DNA of 64,000 bases from Bifidobacterium sp. (GTDB lineage Bacteria > Actinomycetota > Actinomycetes > Actinomycetales > Bifidobacteriaceae), in contig JAGGHK010000005.1 of the NCBI GenBank assembly GCA_024104275.1, positions 52,564 through 116,563 on the forward strand. Reading direction: 5' to 3'. Under the pieces are notes generated by a model, which searched no databases, was not told the origin of the DNA, and saw only the letters and a list, made by a program, of their open reading frames with translations. The translations under genes were made by a program, and so were the position numbers. This document shows, one piece after another, positions 18,007-27,260 of this stretch (within the stretch, counting starts at the first letter, position 1; the number at the start of each line of letters is the position of its first letter).

Positions 18007-19908
18007 ATGGCTGAGCACAGGTCATTGTTCAAGGCGGTAGCTGCTGCGCTGGGTGCAGCGGCCATGTAGGTATGCGGTGTTGTCGGTGTGGGTACGGCGA
18101 ACGCAGGCCCAGCTCCGGTTTCAGTCGGCTCCGACGGCAAGATTACGGTCACTAATGCGGAACCAAGTCATCAGTACAAGGCCGTTCAGATTGGCAAGTA
18201 TTCTAACGTTGAAGCGGATGGCAATTCAATTAGCCAGCTAGCGGTCAAGGAAGTCACATCTCCCTCGACTTTGGTAAACGCGATAAATAACGCCGGTCAA
18301 GAATCCAGAGCCACAACTCCGACGACCGGCGAATGCGCTAACGATGTTGTCTGCTGGATTTTCAAGCATTGGCTTGGCTATGAAAATGGTCGTACGGACA
18401 ACGCGGATACCCAATCGAAAGACGCTCCATATACAGGCCCGTTGCGTGATTTTGTAACTAGTTTGCAGGGCAAGAATGACTTTAAAGTTGCAATGAGGGC
18501 TGCGAGTCCTGTATCGGTATCGGGAACTACCGCTGAGTTCGCGGGTTTGGATGAAGGACTTTACGTCGTAGAGGATACCGCTCCGAACTCGATTCCAATG
18601 TTGGTAGGTAGCACTGTCGGCCCTGATTACAACGATACCTTTATCACCTCGATTCTGCCGAAGTTCGGTCAAATCAATGCGAAGAAATCGAATAATCCAA
18701 CGGTCGAGAAGAAATGGGTGTCGACCAAGGATGCAGGCAACCAGTCGGTCGATCGGCAGGGCACTCCGTTTGACGGTGACGCCATGCGCTTCGAGATCAA
18801 GAGCAACGTGCCTTTGACCGACGGGTTCACGAATTATTTCTTCAAGATCACTGATCAGCCGAGTGAGGGTTTGGCTTATGTCCCGGATTCGGCGAAGGTC
18901 ACGGTTGGTGGAGATAGTAAGGACGTCATTGCAGCGCCCACGGCTCCAACGCCTGTACAAGACAAGGTTTACTTCGATCAGGGTAATGGATATATAGGAT
19001 TCACGTTCCCGAATGTGAAGGCTTACGCGTATAACGCGCCTATCGTCATCACCTACGACATGAAGGTCGTGCATACCGGGCCTCAGAAGAATTTGGCCAG
19101 GGTCGATTGGTCCAGTAACACCGCCAACCAGCCTGGTTCATCGTGCATCGCTGACCCGGCTTCAAATTGTGGCGATACTCAGCATGCGGATATGAACGGC
19201 GTTTCGTTCACTTCCTACTATCTGAAATTCAAGAGTGTTGACGGTTCGAAGAAGAATGCACCGGTCGGTAGCGAACACTTCAAGCTTTATCGGAAGGGCA
19301 GCAAGAAGCCGCTGAAATTCAGGAAGTGTGCCGACGGTTCGTACGTCTACCATCCGGCCGAAGATGCTTCCTCGAAACCTACGGATGAACTGGTTGCCGG
19401 GACGGGCAAACAGACTGCCAACGGGGGCGAAGACATCGGTATGTTGAAGCTGGACGGTTTGCCGCCTGGGATCTATACCGTTGAGGAAACCGATCCTCCG
19501 TCGAGTGCACCGAATGCGGCACTGGTTGATTTTGATGTCAAAATCACCGAGGATCCTGCCAATAACGGTGGAGCGTACGTCTCGATCGTCCGTGATGGCA
19601 CTGATGGGTTGGTCGACAAGCCTGTTCCTACGGCTGATCATCTTGGTGCGGTTATCACTTTGAACGTCACCAAGGCCCCAGAAGGCGCCATAGATAACGT
19701 CACTCACGAGATTAACCACGTAATCAATAACGTCGTTGCACCGATAATCGGGAATGGCGCAGGCAACGGAACCGGAAGCAACGGTTCAGGGCCGCTCAGC
19801 GTGCTCGCGACGACTGGTATATCGGTTGTCGGCCTGCTGGTTCTGTTGTGTGCTTTGGTGATTGTTGGCACTGCTCTGATGAGGAGACGCCATCGGATAC
19901 AACGTTAA
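18007..19908 (+). pseudogene. Pilin (SpaA-like, LPXTG-type) with an amber codon in the signal peptide
   Basis: The frame opens at ATG 18007 with an AGAGAGGG site and encodes a signal peptide, MAEHRSLFKAVAAALGAAAM. It is then interrupted by TAG at 18067-18069 and continues in the same frame (VCGVVGVGTANAGPAPV) to 19908. The remainder is pilin-like: a pilin motif region around VEKKWVSTKDAG, a SpaA-type isopeptide domain (GLPPGIYTVEETD), the sorting signal LATTG, a membrane helix and an RRRHRIQR tail. Total length would be about 633 aa. Restart at GTG 18088 would lack a signal peptide. It is a paralogue of the next gene and is followed by a class C sortase, so it was probably a pilus subunit. 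Confidence 0.85.
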
Positions 19909-20237
19909 GACTGGCCACGCGTCGCAAACCTGAGAATGGTGCTGCGGCCAACAGCAAAGAAAACACACACGTAATGAAACAAGGTTGAAACAATATGAGG
20001 AAAGCAATCCGAAGCGGTTAACAATAAACTGCAAAAACCCAATAATTTAATCAGATCTTGTAGTATGATGAATTACATCATGCAACTTTGTTGTGGGGTA
20101 CATCAGCGATGTGTATGCGATTTCTCGTAAGGGATTGAACGTAGTGCGGTGACACATTGATGGTGTTCCGAGTGTGCTGATGTTGGACATAACGAAAACG
20201 AAAAATAAATGTATTTAGAAAAATACAGGGAGAAATT
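19909..20237 (+). other. Intergenic region between the two pilin genes
   Basis: This 329-bp AT-rich region has no gene. It holds a small dyad (ATGATG, AATTA, CATCAT near 20066-20082) and an AGGGAG ribosome site before the GTG at 20238. It probably holds the second pilin promoter, though I cannot place one confidently. Confidence 0.4.
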
Positions 20238-21958
20238 GTGAAGTTAGGAAAAGGCTTACGTAGCGCGGCGGCCATGGTGCTTTCCGTAGCGACCTTGCTC
20301 CCCATGGGTGCCCTAGGCGTCGGCACTGCGAATGCAGATACTACTGTCGATGTAGGGAGTACCGCTTACAAAACTGGTAGCATTACGATTACTGGTGGCA
20401 AGGACCATACTTTTGATTATGCCCAGATAGCTAAGTTCACCTTTGCATCAACCGATACGGGAACGAATCTGTCTGGTGTTTCAGTGGAGACAACTCAGCA
20501 TGCGGCAGATATCGCTTCTGCTATCCATACTGCTGATAGCAGTGTGACTTTAACTGGCGACGATGCAACTAATCCCGTGGCCTGGCTTGGAAAGAACTGG
20601 ACGGATCAAGAGAGTGTTGCTCCCTATTCAGGTAAAATTCGTGATTTTGTAACTGCTGTAGCCTCAAGCTTGGCTTACACAACGCCTGCATCTCCAGTAA
20701 CTAGTACTGATAATGGCAATGATCGTGTGATCAATAATTTGCCTGTTGGCGTGTGTATGTGCTGAAAGATACCACCACTACCACTGGGGTCACGAAGTCG
20801 ATTCCGATTTTGGTGACGACCACTGTTGGTACGTCAGGCACAATTTATAACTCGCTTGGTAGTAAAACCATTGGTACCGTCAATTTGAAGGCAGATATTC
20901 CTAGCTTTACCAAGACTGCTGTTGCGGCAGATGGTACGACCGCTTTGACCGGTGAACAACTCAACAGCAAGAAAATCGGCGACGAAGTAACGTTCCAGCT
21001 GAAAACGACTGTTCCCAATACACAGGGTTATACTAACTACAAGTTTAAGATTTCGGATACGCCCACAGCGGGGTTGGTGTATGAAGTGAACTCTCAAAAA
21101 CTTAATGTAGGAAACCCTGCAGTTGATAAGACGACTGAGCTTACGGCTCCTACAGCAGCTGTAGCTGCAGGGAGTGCAATTAACTTCAGCATTGCTAATA
21201 TTGCTGATTCAACTAAGTTTACCTATGGTGCTGATCTTGTTATTACTTACAAAGTGAAGCTGACTGCCGTGTCCAGCGCTACTTGGCAAAAGCAGAACAA
21301 CAGTGCTGCGCTCGAGTATTCCAGCGATCCATCTGATACTACGGGTAACACAACAGCGTCCGTTGATGCCACAGCTGTGAAGCTTGCGCTCTATTCTGTA
21401 ACTTTGAATAACAGAAAGACGGATGGTACGACAAAGCTTACCGGTGGGAAGTTTAACGTAAAAGATTCCGGCGGTACCATACTTAAGTTCGCTGGTTCTG
21501 CAGGTTCATATCGTTATGATGCGACTGGTACTATTGAAGACTTGGAGACGGACGGCGACGGCAATGTGGTAATCGACGGTTTGCCTAGCGGCGATACCGC
21601 AGCTACTTACAAGTTTAACCAAATAGCTTCACAAGGTGGTTATACCTCGGCAAGCTTTGATGTTGGCATCAAGAAGAACGTTGATGGTGAAACAGATGCA
21701 AATCAGCATACTGCCAGTGCAAAGTTCACCAATACCGTTGATTCGTTTGGACTAATTGGTGAGAACTCTATTACGCAGAACTCTGGTGATAAGTGGGATG
21801 GCATTCTTGTCGTTGAGAACACCAATTCGATTGCTGGAATCCCGCTTACTGGTGGCGTGGGCGTTGCGCTCGTGGTGGCGTTGGCGATCATCAGCGGTGG
21901 CGTTGTCGTGGTCGCCTCGAAGATGCGTCGCAAGAATCTGGCGAATGCTCGCAAGTGA
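20238..21958 (+). pseudogene. Major pilin (FimA/SpaA-like), frameshifted in a GT tract
   Basis: The first part (20238-20765) has a signal peptide (MKLGKGLRSAAAMVLSV to ANA) and an N-terminal pilin domain, ending prematurely at NLPVGVCMC. The second part continues in another frame from GTG 20753 (VYVLKDTTTTTG) to the end, with a pilin backbone, isopeptide-type domains, the sorting motif IPLTG, a membrane helix and a SKMRRKN tail. Removing one GT from GTGTGT (20751-20756) restores a continuous product of about 572 aa reading LPVGVYVLKD. The lesion is therefore a single dinucleotide expansion. The gene is paralogous to the preceding pilin. It could be phase variation, decay or assembly error. 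Confidence 0.9.
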
Positions 21959-22166
21959 GGTTTGGTTGCTGAAATGGTGAAGCATAGTGCGTAGCCGTTG
22001 AAGCGATAAACAAGAGGTAGTTCGATCTGGAACCTTGATTCTGGATTGAACCACCTCTTCTTGTATTCGCAGCGATGGATGGAATGTGGCGAGGCTGTCT
22101 GTTCCATGCATCACAATAAACTTGAAGCACCAATAACGAGTCGCTACATAATGATGGAACGAATGA

Positions 22167-23258
22167 ATGAAGCGTAAGAAACAGGCTGAGACGCAGGCGC
22201 CGCTCGACGCGCCGTTTGAAGACGTCCTTGCGCCGGTGAGAAAACCGGGGCAGTACGTCTATCGCATCCTCATTGAGCTTGTGCATGATTTCTTTGTCAT
22301 TCTTACCGTGGTGCTCATCATGTGGGTGCCGGTCCATTGGGTTGTCAACTCCAGGACGGAAGCGCTCGCAGCCATCCAGGCCGAGCGAGACGTGTTGAAA
22401 TGGCCGCGAGGGGAAGTGGCCAAGGAGCTGCACGCGGCACAGGCATACAATCAGCAGATCGCCGCTTCCGGGCAAACGACGCTGGGCGAGGTCAAGGATC
22501 CGTTCAACGACAAGCCTGATGAAGATACAGAATCGAAAAAAGATGCGACCTATCAGTCGCTGCTGAAAGGCTCGAACGGGGTGATGGGCACCATCCGCAT
22601 CCCCAAGGTGTCGATTCACCTGCCGATTTATCACGGTACGGCGCGTGCGACGCTGGCCATCGGCTCCGGCCATTTGTACGGTACCAGCGTGCCTGTCGGC
22701 GGAAAATCGACCAACACCGTGCTCACAGGCCATCGTGGCCTCCCGAACGCCCTGCTCTTCACCAGAATCGATCAGCTCAGAAAAGGTGACATCATCTACA
22801 TCGAAACGCTGAGCCACACCATGGGTTACCGCGTGAAAGCCATTCATGTGATCGATCCAAAAGATGTCCACCTATACAAGGTGGTGCCAGGCAAAGACTT
22901 GCTGACCCTGATGACCTGCACCCCTTACGGTGTCAGCACCGAGCGGCTCGTCATCACCGCCGAACGCGGCAACATTCCGCAGGATATCCCGCCGCTCGTC
23001 GATGCCGCAGCCGATGCGCAGCTCTACGGATTGCTCGCCACGTTGATTGTGGCGATTCTCGGCTTCCTGCTCGCCGTGCGCAAGAATTACCGCGAACTGG
23101 TACCTCCGCCGTGGCACTACGACGGCACCCCGATTCCCAAGTCGCTGCTCCTCCCGCGCTTCGTCGACAAGCGCGGCCTGCCCCCGATGGGCGTCATCGC
23201 CCACCGCCGCCGTCCGCCCGACAAGCCCAGCAGGCCCAAACCGCCTGAGAAACCCTAA
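22167..23258 (+). CDS. srtC: Class C (pilus-polymerising) sortase
   Basis: This enzyme links pilin subunits through isopeptide bonds. It is 363 aa with a membrane segment near 34-58, a catalytic His in LTGHRGLP (residue 189), a Cys in LMTCTPYG (251) and an Arg in STERL. A second membrane segment is near 285-305, and the cytoplasmic tail is basic and Pro-rich. The C-terminal helix and the position after two pilin genes fit class C. It appears intact although both upstream pilin genes are broken. The ribosome site before ATG 22167 is weak. Confidence 0.93.
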   Translation: MKRKKQAETQAPLDAPFEDVLAPVRKPGQYVYRILIELVHDFFVILTVVLIMWVPVHWVVNSRTEALAAIQAERDVLKWPRGEVAKELHAAQAYNQQIAASGQTTLGEVKDPFNDKPDEDTESKKDATYQSLLKGSNGVMGTIRIPKVSIHLPIYHGTARATLAIGSGHLYGTSVPVGGKSTNTVLTGHRGLPNALLFTRIDQLRKGDIIYIETLSHTMGYRVKAIHVIDPKDVHLYKVVPGKDLLTLMTCTPYGVSTERLVITAERGNIPQDIPPLVDAAADAQLYGLLATLIVAILGFLLAVRKNYRELVPPPWHYDGTPIPKSLLLPRFVDKRGLPPMGVIAHRRRPPDKPSRPKPPEKP

Positions 23259-23269
23259 CTGCTTCAACT

Positions 23270-23310
23270 CAAAGAGCAAGCGAGAGACCCCAGTCCTCAC
23301 TTGCTCTTTG
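23270..23310 (+). terminator. Terminator after the pilus sortase
   Basis: Arms CAAAGAGCAAG and CTTGCTCTTTG (11 bp perfect) have a 19-nt loop and are followed by TTGTATT. Together with the next hairpin this is all I see in the 331-bp gap 23259-23589. Confidence 0.8.
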
Positions 23311-23526
23311 TTGTATTACTTGAAGTCAATGACCCGCACAAATCGGTCAATAACGCAAAAGCGAGCCCCTTGGAATACTGGGAATCCGACACCACTTCCT
23401 TGCCTTCTAAGAGGCAGTCAATATATAGATAGATCAGCCCGGACAAAAGTAAAATCATCCATCAAGCTGACGGTATGTAGCTATGCGACATTCCGAGGTT
23501 CAGTTTAAGGCGACACAAAAAGCCAA

Positions 23527-23574
23527 GAACCCGCTCTCTGGATCATCAGTGAGAAAAATTCAGAAAGCGGGTTC
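23527..23574 (-). terminator. Terminator after pknB
   Basis: Arms GAACCCGCTCTCTG and CAGAAAGCGGGTTC (one mismatch) are followed on the minus strand by a T5 run. It ends the kinase/cell-wall operon. Confidence 0.8.
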
Positions 23575-23589
23575 ATTGTTTGCGGCGGA

Positions 23590-25668
23590 TTACTTTCCGT
23601 TGCCGCTGGCTTGGCCTCCGCTGTTGGAAGTATTGCCGTTGCCGGAACCGTTGTTGGTGCCGCCGGTAGCGGGGGCCGGGGCTTGCGTGCTCAGGGTGAT
23701 GGTGTCGCCCTTGCTGGCCTGAGTTCCTGCTGCCGGGGAGATGCCGATGACCTTGGCATCGTCATTGCCGTTGGCGGGGTTGACCTTGAAGCCGGCATCG
23801 AGAAGCTGTTGCCTCACCTGCGCGACCGTGGAATTGCCGCTGGTGTCGACGCTCGGCACGTTTACCTTCGGCTTGCCTGAGGAGACGTAGACGGTGATGT
23901 TGCCCCTCTGCGCGAGGCTGGAACCGGCTGCCGGGTCGGTGCGGGTGACGAGGCCCTGGTTGACGGTGTCGGAAGCCTCCTGCTGCACGACGACGGTGAA
24001 GGCCTTGAGCTGGTTCAGCGCCTGGTCCTGCTGCTGGCCGGTGACGTCGGGCACCTTGGCCATGCCGGAGGAGACGTAAAGCATCAACGACGTGCCCTTA
24101 TCCGTAGCCGAGCCGGCTGCCGGGTCTGAGCGTGTGACCATGCCTTGCGGCACGTCTGAGCTGTCTTCGGTCCGCGTGGCCGGGGATACCTTGAACCCGG
24201 CCTTTTTGAGGATGGCCTTGGCGTCGTCCACCGATTTGCCCTTGACATCGGGCACCTGGCCTGCCTGCGGTCCGGCAGAGAACCAGACCTTGACGGTTGA
24301 GCCCTTGGGGGCCTTGGCATTGCCGGAAGGGCTCTGCTTGGTGAATGTGCCCTTGGGCTCATTTGAATCCGTGTCCTGTTCGACTTTCATCTTCAGCCCC
24401 ACCTGATCGAGCTGTTCCTCGGCGCGAGCTTGGGTGGTGGTGGAATTGAAGGTCGGGACGGTGACCATTTCCGGTTTCTTCATATGGGTGACACCGTAGG
24501 CGATGCCCGCAATGGCGAGGATGGCCACAACGGCACCGATGATCGAACCGATGATGATCTTCTTTTTCTTCTTCGCCTTTTCTTCTGCGGCCTTTTCGGC
24601 ACGCGACTTGAGAGCGGTGTTGCCGCTTTGCGAAAGCTCGCCCGCAGGGCCGTTGCCGTATGTGCCGGTCAGTGGGTCGAAGGCCTGCGTCGCCGTGGTC
24701 TCGACCGGGTTCATCGCCTCGGTGGCCGCGGTCTGCTCGGCCTGTTTGCGTTCCTTCATATTGGCGAGGTCGGTCAGCGGGTTGAACGCCGCCGCCACCG
24801 GGATGCCGCCATTCATATAGGTGAGGATATCGTTGCGGAACTCGGCGGCCGTCGCGTAGCGGTTCTGCCGGTCCTTGGCCATGGCCTTGGCGCAGATCTG
24901 GTCCCACATCTTGGGAAGACCCGGAACGATGGCGCTGGGCGGGGTGGCGACTTCCGAAACGTGCTGGTAGGCGATGGCCACCGCCGAGTCGCCGGTGAAC
25001 GGCGCACGCCCGGTGAGCATTTCGTAGAGTACGCAACCTGCGGAGTAAAGGTCGGAGCGCATGTCGACGGTCTCGCCGCGGGCCTGCTCAGGCGAGAGAT
25101 ATTGCGCGGTGCCGACCACACCCTGCGATTGCGTCATCGTGGCCACGGAATCGTCAAGCGCGCGGGCGATGCCGAAGTCCATGACCTTGACCATGCCCTG
25201 CTCGCTGATCATGATGTTGCCAGGCTTGATATCGCGGTGGATGATTCCCATCCGATGCGAATAGTCAAGCGCGTTCAGGACGCCCAGCATCACCTGTTCG
25301 GCGTCGCGCTGGCTTAGGGGCCCGTTGGCCTTGATGATGTCGCGCAGGGTCTGGCCCTTGACGTACTCCATGACGATGTACGGCACGCGCTCGGTGTTGC
25401 CGTCTTCAGTGGTGATGGCCTCTTCGCCGGAATCATAGATGTTGACGATGTTGACGTTGTTCATCTGCGCGACGGAGTGTGCCTCACGCGCGAACCGCTT
25501 GAGGAAGATGTCGTCGTTGGCGAGGTCGGAACGCATGATTTTTACTGCGACAACGCGCCCCAAACGGGTGTCTTGGGCGATATGGACTTCGGCCATGCCG
25601 CCGCGTCCGATCAGTTGCCCCAGCTGATAACGGCCATTTGCCAGTGATGTTGGCATATTGGTGCTCAT
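23590..25668 (-). CDS. pknB: Ser/Thr protein kinase PknB with four PASTA domains
   Basis: PknB is a transmembrane kinase that senses peptidoglycan fragments and controls wall synthesis and division. The kinase domain (about 12-275) has GRGGMAEVHIA, the catalytic HRDIKPGN, DFG and the P+1 region GTAQYLSPEQA. A Lys-rich juxtamembrane segment and a membrane helix (about 375-397) precede four consecutive PASTA repeats (about 400-665). The tail is Gly/Asn/Ser-rich. The ATG at 25668 overlaps the pknA stop by 4 bp and has GGAG upstream. It is the last gene of the fhaA-to-pknB operon. Confidence 0.97.
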   Translation of the reverse strand: MSTNMPTSLANGRYQLGQLIGRGGMAEVHIAQDTRLGRVVAVKIMRSDLANDDIFLKRFAREAHSVAQMNNVNIVNIYDSGEEAITTEDGNTERVPYIVMEYVKGQTLRDIIKANGPLSQRDAEQVMLGVLNALDYSHRMGIIHRDIKPGNIMISEQGMVKVMDFGIARALDDSVATMTQSQGVVGTAQYLSPEQARGETVDMRSDLYSAGCVLYEMLTGRAPFTGDSAVAIAYQHVSEVATPPSAIVPGLPKMWDQICAKAMAKDRQNRYATAAEFRNDILTYMNGGIPVAAAFNPLTDLANMKERKQAEQTAATEAMNPVETTATQAFDPLTGTYGNGPAGELSQSGNTALKSRAEKAAEEKAKKKKKIIIGSIIGAVVAILAIAGIAYGVTHMKKPEMVTVPTFNSTTTQARAEEQLDQVGLKMKVEQDTDSNEPKGTFTKQSPSGNAKAPKGSTVKVWFSAGPQAGQVPDVKGKSVDDAKAILKKAGFKVSPATRTEDSSDVPQGMVTRSDPAAGSATDKGTSLMLYVSSGMAKVPDVTGQQQDQALNQLKAFTVVVQQEASDTVNQGLVTRTDPAAGSSLAQRGNITVYVSSGKPKVNVPSVDTSGNSTVAQVRQQLLDAGFKVNPANGNDDAKVIGISPAAGTQASKGDTITLSTQAPAPATGGTNNGSGNGNTSNSGGQASGNGK

Positions 25669-27260
25669 TGCTGCTCCTTCCGGTTTTCAGTGTTCGCTGC
25701 CTGGCTGTTGACTTCGGTGACCGGAACGTTGGTTTCGGCAGCGGCTGAAGAGGACTTTGACGAATCGGTGGCGTCGGGTGTTGTTTCGCTTCCGTCGTCC
25801 GGGTTCGTTGGATTGGTGTTCGAAGTTATAGGTGAGGAAGCCGATGTGTCGCTTGCGCTCGGGTTCGCATCTTTGCCTGCGGTCTTGGCCTCGGTCCCGG
25901 CTTGCGGAGGCGATTGAGGTGGCTTGTCTTCGACGGATTGGCTGCCGTCAGTGCGAATGGCGGGAATCTTATAGTCTGTGATAGCCCGCAACGTCTGCGT
26001 CATCGTTTGTATTGCAGCCTGAGCGGCCGGCGAAAATTCGTCATTGATGTCGGGCTCGGCTTCCGCCTTGGCTTCGCTGTCGTCGCCTGTAGCGACCTTC
26101 TCCACACCGTCGGTCTGTGTATCGGCCTGGTGGCTCGCGGCTTTGCCGTTTTCGTCAACATCCGCATCGCTATTGACAATGACATTGCGGGTTTCGCTGC
26201 CCAACGTGGTGTCGTCGATTTCGGTATTGGAAATATCGTCGCTGAGAGTGTTTCCAGCGGCATGGTCTTCGTTGCTGTGATCTGCGGCCGTGGTCGTGGT
26301 TGACGCTTCGTGTTTTGGCGAGACTGCGTGGCTTCCCGACACCGAGCCGTCGGAGGAATACGGGGCGCTGACCACACGGCGCGCGATGCGGCCGTCGCGG
26401 GAGACCATCGTGGTCTCGCTGAATGACGCTTCCTGGTCGAAAAGCCGACGTTCGATATGCGAAAGCGTGCGGGAGACGACCAGCGCGTCCTTCGGCCGGT
26501 CGCGCGGGTCTTTGGAAAGCATCGACATGACGAATTGCGAAAGCTGCACGTCGACGGTGTCTGGAAGCGGCGGAACGGCGTCGTTGACGTGCGCGGCGGC
26601 GATATCGACGGGAGTGGCCCCGGTGAACGGACGATGCCCGCACAGGCCTTCGTAAGCCACCACGCCCAGCGAATAGATGTCGGACTGCGGTGTCGCCTTC
26701 TTGCCTTGCGCCTGCTCCGGTGAAATGTATTGCGCCGTGCCCACCACCATGCCGTCCTGCGTGATCTGCGCCTGGTTGGTGGAATAGGAGACGCCGAAAT
26801 CGGTGATTTTCACCTCGCCGTCTTTGGAGACCATGATATTGGCGGGTTTCACATCACGATGTATCACGCCATGGGAATGTGCCACGTAAAGGCCACGCGC
26901 CACCTGCACCAGGATCGGCAGCAGCTCAAGCGGGTCCATCGCGCCTTTTTCGCGGTACAGATTGGCCAGCGACTCGCTGTCGACGTACTCCATAATCAAG
27001 AAGCCGATGCCGTCGTGCTCGTAATAATCGAAGAGCGCCGCGATGTTCGGATGGGCCAGATCGGCGGAATTATGCGCTTCGATGCGCAGCCTGCGCCGCT
27101 TGGCCTCCACGTCGGTCAGATCGCCGCGCAACGCCTTGATGGCGACAACACGATTGAGTTGGATGTCGTAGCCTTTCCAGACTTCGCCCATCCCGCCTTG
27201 TGCGAGCCGGCGATCGAGGCGGTACCGGTTGTGAATTAGTTGACCTTCAACGAGCTTCAT
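25665..27260 (-). CDS. pknA: Ser/Thr protein kinase PknA-like, no membrane segment seen
   Basis: This second kinase of the operon has a catalytic domain (about 10-275) with AQGGMGEVWKGY, HRDVKPAN, DFGVSYS and GTAQYISPEQAQ. The remaining approximately 250 residues are Ser/Thr/Asp/Glu-rich and apparently disordered. I see no transmembrane stretch, whereas mycobacterial PknA has one, so this kinase may be cytoplasmic or recruited through FHA proteins. Both ends overlap neighbours by 4 bp (pbpA upstream, pknB downstream), which implies tight translational coupling. Confidence 0.94.
   Translation of the reverse strand: MKLVEGQLIHNRYRLDRRLAQGGMGEVWKGYDIQLNRVVAIKALRGDLTDVEAKRRRLRIEAHNSADLAHPNIAALFDYYEHDGIGFLIMEYVDSESLANLYREKGAMDPLELLPILVQVARGLYVAHSHGVIHRDVKPANIMVSKDGEVKITDFGVSYSTNQAQITQDGMVVGTAQYISPEQAQGKKATPQSDIYSLGVVAYEGLCGHRPFTGATPVDIAAAHVNDAVPPLPDTVDVQLSQFVMSMLSKDPRDRPKDALVVSRTLSHIERRLFDQEASFSETTMVSRDGRIARRVVSAPYSSDGSVSGSHAVSPKHEASTTTTAADHSNEDHAAGNTLSDDISNTEIDDTTLGSETRNVIVNSDADVDENGKAASHQADTQTDGVEKVATGDDSEAKAEAEPDINDEFSPAAQAAIQTMTQTLRAITDYKIPAIRTDGSQSVEDKPPQSPPQAGTEAKTAGKDANPSASDTSASSPITSNTNPTNPDDGSETTPDATDSSKSSSAAAETNVPVTEVNSQAANTENRKEQQ

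Noticed and set aside
20748-20765. Programmed ribosomal frameshifting in the pilin gene
   Set aside because: No slippery heptamer or downstream structure was seen, and a single extra GT explains the break more simply.
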